Positions 36,274 to 44,554 of a stretch of 64,000 nucleotides of DNA are shown piece by piece. Each line of letters starts with the position of its first letter. Position 1 is the first letter of the stretch. The position numbers were made by a program, and so were the translations under genes. Below the pieces are notes generated by a model. It saw only the letters and a program-made list of their open reading frames with translations, was not told the origin of the DNA and did not search any database. This DNA comes from Blastocatellia bacterium (GTDB lineage Bacteria; Acidobacteriota; Blastocatellia; HR10): contig JANWYV010000020.1 of the NCBI GenBank assembly GCA_025055075.1, positions 109,235-173,234 of the forward strand, read 5' to 3'.

Positions 36274-37323
36274 ATGGCGATTCGCGTGGGGATCGTGGGA
36301 GGATCGGGCTATGGAGGGGGAGAGCTGGTGCGTCTCCTCCTCTTCCATCCAGAGGTAGAGATCGCGTGGGTGGCGGCTCACGAGCAAGCTGGGCGCTTGG
36401 TCGCCGACGTCCATCCGAATCTGCGGCGACTGGCAGAGTTCCGCTTCCTCCCCTCGCCGACGGCTGACACCATCGGCTCGCTCGCCGAAGGGCTCGATTG
36501 CATCTTCCTCGCGCTGCCACACGGACGGAGCATGGAGCTTGTCCCTCGGATTCCCGAATCAACGAAGGTGATTGATCTGGCCGGCGACTTCCGGTTGAAG
36601 GATCCCGAAGCCTTCGAGACGCACTATGGGCGACTGCATAGCGCTCAGGAGCATCTCGAACGCTTCGTCTATGGATTGACCGAGTTGCAACGCGAGGAGA
36701 TTGCGCGCGCCACGCGCGTAGCGAATCCTGGATGTTTCGCCACGGCTGTCCTCCTCGGACTCGCTCCATTTGTGTCGGCCCGGCTGCTCGTCGGCCCGGC
36801 GATCGCCGATGCGAAAACGGGCTCCTCGGGCGCCGGCGCGAAGCCACTGGAGACGACGCACCATCCGCGACGAGCCAACAGCTTCTTCGCCTATAAGCCT
36901 TTCGCCCATCAACATCTGCCAGAGATCGCACAGGCGCTCGCTCGTCTGGAAGACGACCGCTGGTCCGAGCGTCTCATTCTGCAAGTGCATTCGGCCCCGG
37001 TCGTGCGCGGGATCTTCGCCTCGCTCTATCTCACGCTCGCGGAGCCGATGACGGCGGAAGAGATCGGCGATCTCTTTCACCGATTTTACGCCGACGCTTT
37101 TTTCGTGCGATTGCTCGGGCCCAACGTCTCGCCGGACATCACGTGGGTGAAGCATACGAACTTCTGCGACATTGGTTGGGCGGTTCGGGGACGAACGGCG
37201 ATCGTCTTCACGGCCATTGATAATCTGGTCAAGGGGGCAGCCGGTCAAGCCGTGCAGAACATGAACGTGATGTTCGGCTTAGATGAGACACTAGGCCTGA
37301 AGTGGCCGGGAAGCCATCCGTAA
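36274..37323 (+). CDS. argC: N-acetyl-gamma-glutamyl-phosphate reductase
   Basis: Reduces N-acetylglutamyl phosphate to the semialdehyde with NADPH. 349 residues with GIVGGSGYGGGELVRLLLFHP at the N-terminus (Rossmann), catalytic Cys in ANPGCFATA (about 147-155), GSSGAGAKP and the conserved end VKGAAGQAVQNMNVMFG. Starts 12 nt after the P-loop gene and ends 12 nt before argF'. AGAGGGAGAACG precedes ATG. LysW-type (lysine) relatives exist, but the gene neighbours argue for arginine. Confidence 0.96.
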   Translation: MAIRVGIVGGSGYGGGELVRLLLFHPEVEIAWVAAHEQAGRLVADVHPNLRRLAEFRFLPSPTADTIGSLAEGLDCIFLALPHGRSMELVPRIPESTKVIDLAGDFRLKDPEAFETHYGRLHSAQEHLERFVYGLTELQREEIARATRVANPGCFATAVLLGLAPFVSARLLVGPAIADAKTGSSGAGAKPLETTHHPRRANSFFAYKPFAHQHLPEIAQALARLEDDRWSERLILQVHSAPVVRGIFASLYLTLAEPMTAEEIGDLFHRFYADAFFVRLLGPNVSPDITWVKHTNFCDIGWAVRGRTAIVFTAIDNLVKGAAGQAVQNMNVMFGLDETLGLKWPGSHP

Positions 37324-37335
37324 GGAGGACGAGTC

Positions 37336-38376
37336 ATGGCCCTCTCAATCAAGCGTTGGCCGAGACCTCGCGCGACGCTCAAAGGACGGAGCTTTCTCAC
37401 CACCGGAGAGTTCACGCGTGAGGAATTATCCGAGGTCCTCGATCTGGCGATCCAGTACAAAGCGCTCGGACACGGGCGTCCTCTGAAAGGAAAATCCATC
37501 GCGCTCATCTTCTTCGACCCCTCGCTGCGCACGCGCGCTTCGATGGAGATTGCTATTCACCAACTGGGAGGCCACGTCGTCGCGCTCGACATCGGGAGGG
37601 GGACGTGGACGCTCGAATATCGCGAGGACGTCGTCATGGACGGCGACCGAAGCGAGCACATCAAAGAAGCGGCGCGCGTGCTCTCTCGATACGTGGCGGC
37701 TATCGGCGTGCGCAGCTTCCCCGCTCTCCGGTCGTTCGAGGAAGAGCGGCACGATCCGATCCTGCGCAGCTTCGCGCGCTATAGCGCGGTGCCGGTCATC
37801 AATCTGGAATCAGCGATGTTCCATCCGCTGCAAGCGCTGGCCGATGTGATGACGATCCGAGAGACGTTCGGGCTCGTGGATCAACGTCAGGTCGTTCTCT
37901 GTTGGGCCTATCATCCGAAGCCGCTGCCGATGGCCGTGCCGAACTCTTTCGCGTTGATCGCCGCGCAATTCGGTATGAATCTGACGATCGCCTGCCCGCC
38001 GGAATACGAGTTGGATCCGGAGCTGATGGACACGATCCGCGCACACGCTCACCGCAACGGAGGTTCCGTGCGCGTGCTGCACGATCGGTGGGAAGCCTGC
38101 CGCGGCGCCGAGGTCATCTACGCGAAGAGTTGGGGCAGTCGTCATTATTATGGCCGGTGGGAAGAAGAGCGAGAGGTACGGAAGGCCTATCGGGAGTGGA
38201 TCGTAGACGAAGCTCTCATGCGCTTGACCAGTCGGGGATATTTCATGCATTGCCTCCCCGTGCGTCGGAATGTCGTCGTGACCGACGCCGTCCTTGACGG
38301 TGAACGCTCCCTCGTGGTCCAACAAGCCGAGAACCGCCTCCACGTTCAAAAGGCTTTACTCTCCATGCTTCTGTGA
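37336..38376 (+). CDS. argF': N-acetylornithine (or N-succinylornithine) carbamoyltransferase
   Basis: Transcarbamylase that acts on acylated ornithine, giving N-acyl-citrulline. 346 residues, longer than ordinary ArgF. Carbamoyl-phosphate motif SLRTRAS (about 58-64), the acyl-substrate region GTWTLEYREDVVMDGDRSEH that ordinary OTCases lack, HPLQALAD, CWAYHPKPLPMAVPNS, and the C-terminal HCLPVRRNVVVTDAVLDG and AENRLHVQKALLSML. These stretches match the Xanthomonas AOTCase/Bacteroides SOTCase group from memory; which acyl group is used is unresolved. Placed between argC and argB, its stop overlapping a possible argB start. Confidence 0.9.
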   Translation: MALSIKRWPRPRATLKGRSFLTTGEFTREELSEVLDLAIQYKALGHGRPLKGKSIALIFFDPSLRTRASMEIAIHQLGGHVVALDIGRGTWTLEYREDVVMDGDRSEHIKEAARVLSRYVAAIGVRSFPALRSFEEERHDPILRSFARYSAVPVINLESAMFHPLQALADVMTIRETFGLVDQRQVVLCWAYHPKPLPMAVPNSFALIAAQFGMNLTIACPPEYELDPELMDTIRAHAHRNGGSVRVLHDRWEACRGAEVIYAKSWGSRHYYGRWEEEREVRKAYREWIVDEALMRLTSRGYFMHCLPVRRNVVVTDAVLDGERSLVVQQAENRLHVQKALLSMLL

Positions 38377-38399
38377 GGGCCGATGCAAAGGGAATCCGT

Positions 38400-39293
38400 A
38401 TGATGAATCACGATCGCTTGGAGTTGTTGCGCGAAGCGCTCCCCTACATCCAGAAATTCAAGGGGAGGGTCTTCGTCATCAAGCTCAGTGGAAAGGTCAC
38501 CGAGAAACCGGCGATCCTTCAGTCGTTGGCCGAAGAGATTGTCCTCTGCCATCAAGTGGGCATTCGCATCATCGTTGTCCATGGCGGAGGCCAGCAGGTG
38601 ACCCACTTGGCCCGACGATTGGGCGTTGAGCAGAGGATCGTCCTCGGACGGCGCGTCACTGACGATGAGACGTTAGAACTCGCGAAGATGATCTTCGCTG
38701 GGAAAATCAATACCGAAGTGGCGGCTGCTCTGCACCGTTTGGGCGTTCCCACCGTCGGGCTCACAGGGTTCGATGGACAGCTCGTTCGCGCCCGCCGCCG
38801 ACATCCGCAACGCATCCTGAATCCGGAAACTGGACGCGAGGAGATCGTGGATTACGGTCACGTCGGCGACGTTGAATCCGTCAATGGCCGACTCCTCCTT
38901 CTGCTCTTGGAGAACGGATATCTGCCGGTCGTCTGTTGCCTCGCTGCCGACGCGCAAGGGAACATCTTCAATGTCAACGCCGATACGATCGCCGCGGAAC
39001 TGGCGGCGAATCTGGACGCCGAGAAGCTTCTCGTGCTGACGGATGTGGATGGGATCTTTTTGGACAGAAACGATCCGACGACTCGACTCTCGCGCCTCAC
39101 ACTCGCTCAACTTGAGGAGTTACTCGCAGGGAGATGCTTGACCGAAGGGATGTTGCCGAAAGCCGATGCGATTTTACGCCTGCTCTCGCGCGGGCGAACG
39201 ACCGTGCACATTCTCAACGGTTGTCGGCGTAATGCCTTGCTTCAGGAGATCTTCACGGACGAGGGTTCGGGAACGATGATCAGCCCGACGTAA
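38400..39293 (+). CDS. argB: Acetylglutamate kinase
   Basis: Phosphorylates N-acetylglutamate, the controlled step of the pathway. 297 residues from ATG 38400 with AAAGGGA upstream; GTG 38373 overlapping the argF' stop and ATG 38403 are alternatives. FVIKLSGK near the N-terminus and HGGGQQVTHLARRLG form the phosphate and substrate sites; TDVDGIF and the C-terminal VHILNG segment are typical. The N-terminal helix (LREALPYIQKFKG) is the feature of arginine-inhibited hexameric NAGKs, so allosteric control by arginine is likely. Its last 14 bases overlap the convergent argH gene. Confidence 0.95.
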   Translation: MMNHDRLELLREALPYIQKFKGRVFVIKLSGKVTEKPAILQSLAEEIVLCHQVGIRIIVVHGGGQQVTHLARRLGVEQRIVLGRRVTDDETLELAKMIFAGKINTEVAAALHRLGVPTVGLTGFDGQLVRARRRHPQRILNPETGREEIVDYGHVGDVESVNGRLLLLLLENGYLPVVCCLAADAQGNIFNVNADTIAAELAANLDAEKLLVLTDVDGIFLDRNDPTTRLSRLTLAQLEELLAGRCLTEGMLPKADAILRLLSRGRTTVHILNGCRRNALLQEIFTDEGSGTMISPT

Positions 39294-40692
39294 TCGTTTC
39301 TCGATCCCGCCGCAAGGCGTTCATTCTCTGCCGTGCTTCCTGTAGAGCGGCTCGAACGCGTTCTGGCGCTGTCCCACCGAACGTTCGCTTCGAGGCCAAC
39401 GCTCGTTCGAGAGAGAGCGCTTCGTAAACGTCCGCCTCGATCTGAGGAGCGAATTGCCGATATTCCTCGAGCGAAAGTTCGCTGAGGCTTTTCTCCATGT
39501 GAGCGGCATACAGGACGATCCGTCCGACGAGATCATGGGCATGGCGAAAGGTCAGTCCTTTGCGCACGAGATAATCGGCCAGCTCCGTCGCATTCGTGTA
39601 ATCGCCGAGCGCTGCATGCGTCATTCGCTCTGGACGAAGCTCCACATGGTGGAGCACCGTCGTCGCCACGCGCACGCAGGCGCGCACGGTGTCCAGCGCA
39701 TCGAAGACGGCCTCCTTATCTTCCTGCATATCCTTGTTGTAGGCGAGCGGCAAGCCCTTCATCATCACGAGCACGCTCATCAGATGACCGAAGACGCGGC
39801 CGGCCTTGCCGCGGATGAGTTCCAGAGCATCCGGATTCTTCTTCTGCGGCATGAGCGAGGATCCGGTGGAGACGGCATCGCCGAGTGTGAGGAATCCGAA
39901 CTCCGAGGTCGCGTACAGGATGAAATCCTCGGCCAAGCGACTGAGGTGCATTTGCAGCACGGCAGCGGCGAAGAGGACGTCGAGCACGAAATCGCGATCG
40001 CTCACGGCATCGAGACTGTTCGCAGCCACGCGCTCGAATCCTAACTCCCGAGCTAACCATTCGCGATCAATCGGGACGCTCGTCCCGGCGAGCGCTCCTG
40101 CTCCCAAAGGCAGCACATTAAGGCGCGTCCGCGCCGTGCTCACTCGCTCCCGATCGCGCTCGAACATCTCGAAGTAGGCGAGCAAATAGTGTCCCCACAG
40201 AATGGGCTGCGCCCTCTGGAGATGCGTATATCCGGGGAGCGAGACTCCCGCATATCGCTCGGCCAGATCGAGCACGGCCGTCTCCAACTCGAGGAGTTCC
40301 GCGAGCCAGAGATCACACTGCTCGCGGAGATAAAGTCGAAGGTCCGTGCTCACCTGATCGTTCCGACTCCGACCGGTGCGGAGCTTGTACGCCGATTCGC
40401 CGACCAATTCCGCTAAGCGCGCTTCAACGAAGCTGTGGACGTCTTCAGCGGCATAGCGATCGAGGGCTCCCGGATCTTGCTCCACCTGCTCGAGAATCCG
40501 TGCGAGGGCCTCAACAATTCGCGCAGCCTCTTCCTCGGAGAGCAAGCCCGCTCGCTGCAAGGCGCGGCAGTACGCCGCGTTGGTGCGAATATCGGCAGGG
40601 AGGAGCCTGCGATCGAAGGGAAACGAAGTGTTGAACCGAGCGATCTCTGGATTCAAGGCCTCGCGAAACCGTCCGCCCCACAGTTTCTCCAT
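39280..40692 (-). CDS. argH: Argininosuccinate lyase
   Basis: Cleaves argininosuccinate to arginine and fumarate. 470 residues beginning MEKLWGGRF, the usual family start; the open frame upstream of 40692 has no support. Conserved segments: NAAYCRALQRAGL, AEDVHSFVEARL, KLRTGRSRNDQVSTDLRL, and the fumarase/aspartase signature GSSLMPQKKNPDALEL with the mobile catalytic loop. It lies on the strand opposite the rest of the arg genes and downstream of the multi-HTH gene (130-nt gap), so it is probably controlled separately. Confidence 0.97.
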   Translation of the reverse strand: MEKLWGGRFREALNPEIARFNTSFPFDRRLLPADIRTNAAYCRALQRAGLLSEEEAARIVEALARILEQVEQDPGALDRYAAEDVHSFVEARLAELVGESAYKLRTGRSRNDQVSTDLRLYLREQCDLWLAELLELETAVLDLAERYAGVSLPGYTHLQRAQPILWGHYLLAYFEMFERDRERVSTARTRLNVLPLGAGALAGTSVPIDREWLARELGFERVAANSLDAVSDRDFVLDVLFAAAVLQMHLSRLAEDFILYATSEFGFLTLGDAVSTGSSLMPQKKNPDALELIRGKAGRVFGHLMSVLVMMKGLPLAYNKDMQEDKEAVFDALDTVRACVRVATTVLHHVELRPERMTHAALGDYTNATELADYLVRKGLTFRHAHDLVGRIVLYAAHMEKSLSELSLEEYRQFAPQIEADVYEALSLERALASKRTFGGTAPERVRAALQEARQRMNALRRDRETITSG

Positions 40693-40822
40693 GCTCACTG
40701 GCTCCGGAGTCAACAGCTCATATCGCGCCACCCCTTCGCCGGTGGAGACGAATCCCCCCAATTCCACGCGCGGCCGATCGTCCTCGCGTTCCAGATGCCC
40801 AGCCCTCCTTACGCGACCTGAG

Positions 40823-41674
40823 TCACTTCCCTGCACACCGCTTGCGGAACGCTTGCTTTGCGTCGATCACCGTCCCCGACTGCGCTGCTCGACGCCGTCT
40901 CGCTATGCGCCGGCTCCGAGGCCGCAGCAGATACCCCAGTCCTCGTTTCTCCAATTCGCAGAAGATCCCGGGCAAGTTCTTGTACCCGAGCATGCGTCCG
41001 AGCTTCCAAGCACTCACCTCCGGATTGCTGTTGTAGAGCTTGATCGCTTGAATCAGTCGCTCGCTGCGGAAATATCCGAAATGTCGCTTGACCAATCCAC
41101 GCGCCTTCAACCGATTCAAGTGCCAGTGGACCACCCAGATGGGAGCATTCAAGCGAGCAGCGATCTGACGACGGGTCAGCATCGGCTCTTCTTCTTGAAG
41201 CTGAAGGATTCGCTTGCAGAGCTGGCAACGCTCGATCCAATGGCCTTCCGGAGGTGTCTTGCGCTCGACGAGCTTCACCCCGAACGCCTTCGCTTTCTTC
41301 AAGATCTGATGAACGCGCTGACGCGTTAACCCAAAGGCGCGCCCGATCTGCTCCAGCGTCGGCGCTTCCGGACTGTTATACATCTCAACGATCTTCTGAT
41401 CCCGTTCGCTCAAGCGCCGCTCCGACTTAATGTATTCCTCGGCGATTTTCAACTGCGGGAGCGTACGCCGCCGTCGCACTTGATCGTAGGTCACCCCGAA
41501 CGCGCGAATAGCATTGAGCACCGTCGCCGGAGAACATCCGAAATGCTTCGCCACTGCCTCAACGTCGCGATTGCGGCCAAGCGCGAATTTCACGATTTTC
41601 AAGTACCGCTCGACCGTCGTCGGCCGACGCGGTAAGTTCAAGGTAATTTCTTGTTTGGCGATCTTCGCGACCAT
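40823..41674 (-). CDS. Basic protein with four predicted helix-turn-helix segments (unknown regulator)
   Basis: 283 residues, strongly basic. By eye four HTH-like units occur: 38-58 (VEAVAKHFGCSPATVLNAIRA), 105-130 (TLEQIGRAFGLTRQRVHQIL, like sigma-70 region 4), 166-192 (LTRRQIAARLNAPIWVVHWHL) and 219-246 (VSAWKLGRMLGYKNLPGIF). A CQLC pair at 150-153 may bind metal. The C-terminus is Arg-rich. ATG 41674 follows GAGGGGAAAGACA; two earlier in-frame ATGs (41689, 41716) have no ribosome site. No family recognised. Lying just before argH, it could regulate argH or itself, or be a chromosomal architectural protein; function not assigned. Confidence 0.75.
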   Translation of the reverse strand: MVAKIAKQEITLNLPRRPTTVERYLKIVKFALGRNRDVEAVAKHFGCSPATVLNAIRAFGVTYDQVRRRRTLPQLKIAEEYIKSERRLSERDQKIVEMYNSPEAPTLEQIGRAFGLTRQRVHQILKKAKAFGVKLVERKTPPEGHWIERCQLCKRILQLQEEEPMLTRRQIAARLNAPIWVVHWHLNRLKARGLVKRHFGYFRSERLIQAIKLYNSNPEVSAWKLGRMLGYKNLPGIFCELEKRGLGYLLRPRSRRIARRRRAAQSGTVIDAKQAFRKRCAGK

Positions 41675-41822
41675 TGTCTTTCCCCTCATTGTGAACTTCA
41701 CTTTACTTAGATGCAAACCCTCATCCCGAGGGTTCGCATATTCTTGACGATTGCCTTGTGCTACGAGTATTCGCGCTATGCGGGCGTTCGTTCGCCGGAG
41801 TCTCGGCGGATGACCTGTGCCG

Positions 41823-42623
41823 TTACACTGCCTCGCCTTCGCTCCAGAAGTGATTCAGCGGACCGTGACCTCGACCGAGCGAGAATCCATGCCGGATGGC
41901 CATCGTCACATAGTGCTTCGCTTTCCGAACCGCGTCGAGCAAGCCATGGCCTTGGGCCAGATATGCCGTGATGGCCGCCGAATAAGTGCAACCCGTTCCG
42001 TGCGTATTCCGCGTTGGCACGCGCTCTGCGGCGAACTCATAGAGGTCCCGCCCATCGTACAGGATGTCCACGGCTTCTGATCCGGCCTCTAGATGCCCCC
42101 CCTTGATGAGTACTGCCCGTGGCCCCAAGTCGAAGATACGCCGCGCCGCTCGCCGCATGTCCTCGCGCGATCGAATCGGCTCGCCCGCGAGGACTTCCGC
42201 TTCCGGGATATTCGGCGTCACCACATAGGCCAACGGGAGCAGTCGCCGAACCAACGCTTCCTCCGCCTCCGCGCGCAAGAGCCGATCTCCTGATTTGGCC
42301 CGCATCACCGGGTCCACGACCAACCGCTCGATTCGATGTTCCCGTATCCCTTCGGCCACGGCTTCAATGATCTCCGGGCTTGAAAGCATACCCGTTTTCG
42401 CCGCATCCGTTCCGATGTCGCGCAGGACAATGTCCAACTGCAACCGGACGAAATCCGCTGGCAGCTCGATCACGCCGGCCACCCGGCAGGTGTCCTGTGC
42501 CGTGATCGCTGTCAACACCGAGAGCCCATAGACTCTGAGCGCCGTAAAGGTCTTCAGGTCCGCCTGAATCCCCGCACCCCCACCGGAATCCGAGCCTGCA
42601 ATCGTCAAAGCACGTGCTACCAT
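41823..42623 (-). CDS. thiD: Hydroxymethylpyrimidine/phosphomethylpyrimidine kinase
   Basis: Phosphorylates HMP and HMP-P in thiamine synthesis; ribokinase fold. 266 residues with AGSDSGGGAGIQADLKT at the N-terminus, VVDPVMRAKSGDRLL, NIPEAEVL and the anion-hole GTGCTYSAAI (about 221-230). No TPP riboswitch was recognised in the 117-nt upstream gap. ThiD only; no ThiE or TenA fusion. The adjacent regulator gene begins 147 nt downstream on the same strand, with no clear terminator between. Confidence 0.95.
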   Translation of the reverse strand: MVARALTIAGSDSGGGAGIQADLKTFTALRVYGLSVLTAITAQDTCRVAGVIELPADFVRLQLDIVLRDIGTDAAKTGMLSSPEIIEAVAEGIREHRIERLVVDPVMRAKSGDRLLRAEAEEALVRRLLPLAYVVTPNIPEAEVLAGEPIRSREDMRRAARRIFDLGPRAVLIKGGHLEAGSEAVDILYDGRDLYEFAAERVPTRNTHGTGCTYSAAITAYLAQGHGLLDAVRKAKHYVTMAIRHGFSLGRGHGPLNHFWSEGEAV

Positions 42624-42660
42624 GACCCCAAGCCTGCTGTAAGTACAAGTTTACCCGAAA

Positions 42661-42730
42661 TCCCTCGAAGAGGGAAGTCGAGGGATGCAGCGTGCGTGAA
42701 ATTGGCCTCTGGGCCGAAGGTGAGGCCAAT
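42661..42730 (-). terminator. Two tandem hairpins after ETF-QO
   Basis: ATTGGCCTC (42701-42709) pairs with GAGGCCAAT (42722-42730); then TCCCTCGA (42661-42668) pairs with TCGAGGGA (42678-42685), followed on the minus strand by TTTCGGG. Plausible terminator pair without a long T-run. Confidence 0.45.
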
Positions 42731-42740
42731 CAGGTCTCCG

Positions 42741-44429
42741 TCACAGGATCAGGTAATTCGGCCCGCCCCCTCCCTCCGGAGGCACCCAGGTGATGATCTG
42801 GTATGGGTCCATAATGTCGCATGTCTTGCAATGGACGCAGTTTGAGGCGTTGATCTGCAGGCGCTTTCGCCCCTCCGGAGTCGGGATCATCTCGTAGACG
42901 TTGGCCGGACAGAAGCGTTCACACGGGTTGCCGTATTCGACCACGCATCGCGTATGGCAGATGTCGAAGTCGGCGATCCGCAAATGGCACGGTTGATCTT
43001 CCTCATGGGAGGTCCCGGAATAGTACACGTCGGTCAACTTATCGAAAGTCAGGACACCATCGGGCTTCCAGTCCGGCGGCGGACATCCGGCCCCCCGCTC
43101 TCGGTGGTATTCCGTCAGCTTCCGCATCCGTTCATGTCCGGCAATGGCCGGGAGAGGATCGCGCCATCCCCGCCCTCCGGTCAGCATCTGTAGTCCGACG
43201 TGGAAGAGACCCGACCATAAGCCTCGTTCCATCGCCTGGTGAAAATTCCGAGCACGGTATAACTCGTCATGCAGCCAACTGGCCCGGATTAGCGCCTCAT
43301 ATCGAGCGAGCTGTCGCTCCGAGAAATCGTCCTGTCGCAAGGCCTCGTAGATGGCCTCAGCTGCCAACATGCCTGACTTCATGGCCAGATGAATTCCCTT
43401 CAACCGCTGAGCATTCAAAAATCCGGCGCTATCGCCGACGAGCAGCGCTCCACTCACATACGGTCTGGGGATCGAATAGTACCCTCCTTCGGGCAACGCT
43501 TTCGCTCCATACCGAACGAGCTTCCCTCCGCGCAGGATGCGCGCGATCGCGGGATGCATCTTGAACTGCTGGAAGAGCCGGTGCGGATCCAGACACGGAT
43601 CTTCGTAGCTCAACCCCACGACGAGCCCCACACTCACAAGCTGCTCTGCTCCAGCATACAGGAATCCGCCTCCGAAGGTTCGAGAATCCAACGGATACCC
43701 GAGTGTGTGAATGACCGTCCCGGGCGCGATGCGTCCTGACTCCACTTCCCAAAGCTCCTTGATCCCCACAGAGTAGACCTGCGGGTGCTTACCCGCCTGC
43801 AAGTGGAACCGTTCGATAAGGACTTTTGCCAAAGACCCCCGGACGCCCTCTCCAAGAACGGTCACCTTCGCGCGAATTTCGACCCCAGGCTCATAATTCT
43901 CCTTGGGCTTGCCGCTCCGATCCACTCCGCGATCGCCTGTTCGCACGCCCACAACCGCTCCGTCTTCAATGAGCAGTTCAGCGCCAGGGAATCCCGGGAA
44001 GATGTCCACCCCCGCCTGCTCGACGAGTGTCGCTAACCACCGGACGAATTGACCGAGTGAGATGATATAATTCCCGTGATTGCGCAACGGTGGGGGAATA
44101 ATGGGGGCTGCGATCTTTTGATGCCGCGTGAGGAACCAAACATGGTCCTCAACGACCGGCGTTGAGAGGGGTGCCCCTCGATCGAGGAAATCGGGGACAA
44201 GCTCCCGAAGCGCACGAGGGTCGAGGACGGCGCCTGAGAGGATATGCGCTCCGACCTCTCGCCCTTTCTCGATCACGGCGATACTGACTTCAAGCCGTCG
44301 CTCGCGAAGCTCCCCCGCCTCGACGCGCTCGTTATGCTGCCGAATGAGACGAGCCAGATGCAACGCCCCGCTCAAGCTCGCTGGTCCGGCCCCCACAAAT
44401 AACACGTCGAACTCGATACGCTCTCCCAT
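42741..44429 (-). CDS. Electron-transfer flavoprotein-ubiquinone oxidoreductase
   Basis: Membrane-associated FAD and 4Fe-4S protein that passes electrons from ETF (fatty-acid and amino-acid oxidation) to quinone. 562 residues: N-terminal FAD site FVGAGPASLSGALHLARL, quinone/membrane loop region in the middle (GGGFLYAGAEQLVSVGLVVGLSY), GDSAGFLNAQRLKGIHLAMKSG, and a C-terminal ferredoxin domain with C in CERFCPANVYEM and CVHCKTCDI. The etfAB genes are not in the window. GAGGAGGGCGAGGCA precedes ATG. Monocistronic with promoter 44458-44486 and hairpins after. Confidence 0.95.
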   Translation of the reverse strand: MGERIEFDVLFVGAGPASLSGALHLARLIRQHNERVEAGELRERRLEVSIAVIEKGREVGAHILSGAVLDPRALRELVPDFLDRGAPLSTPVVEDHVWFLTRHQKIAAPIIPPPLRNHGNYIISLGQFVRWLATLVEQAGVDIFPGFPGAELLIEDGAVVGVRTGDRGVDRSGKPKENYEPGVEIRAKVTVLGEGVRGSLAKVLIERFHLQAGKHPQVYSVGIKELWEVESGRIAPGTVIHTLGYPLDSRTFGGGFLYAGAEQLVSVGLVVGLSYEDPCLDPHRLFQQFKMHPAIARILRGGKLVRYGAKALPEGGYYSIPRPYVSGALLVGDSAGFLNAQRLKGIHLAMKSGMLAAEAIYEALRQDDFSERQLARYEALIRASWLHDELYRARNFHQAMERGLWSGLFHVGLQMLTGGRGWRDPLPAIAGHERMRKLTEYHRERGAGCPPPDWKPDGVLTFDKLTDVYYSGTSHEEDQPCHLRIADFDICHTRCVVEYGNPCERFCPANVYEMIPTPEGRKRLQINASNCVHCKTCDIMDPYQIITWVPPEGGGGPNYLIL

Positions 44430-44457
44430 TGCCTCGCCCTCCTCGCGAAGATGGGAG

Positions 44458-44486
44458 ATTTTAGCACAGCGGGCGAACGCTGCGAA
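44458..44486 (-). promoter_or_regulatory. Predicted promoter of ETF-QO
   Basis: Minus strand TTCGCA (44486-44481), 17-nt spacer, extended -10 TGCTAAAAT (ending 44458). Confidence 0.55.
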
Positions 44487-44554
44487 AAGACAAAGGGGAC
44501 GAACGGGCGGTCCGTCAACCGCTTCCTCATCGAATGGGAGAAGATCAATGCAAG

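Noticed and set aside
42624..42740. TPP riboswitch upstream of thiD
   Set aside because: No conserved thi-box segments; the inverted repeats fit terminators of the upstream gene.
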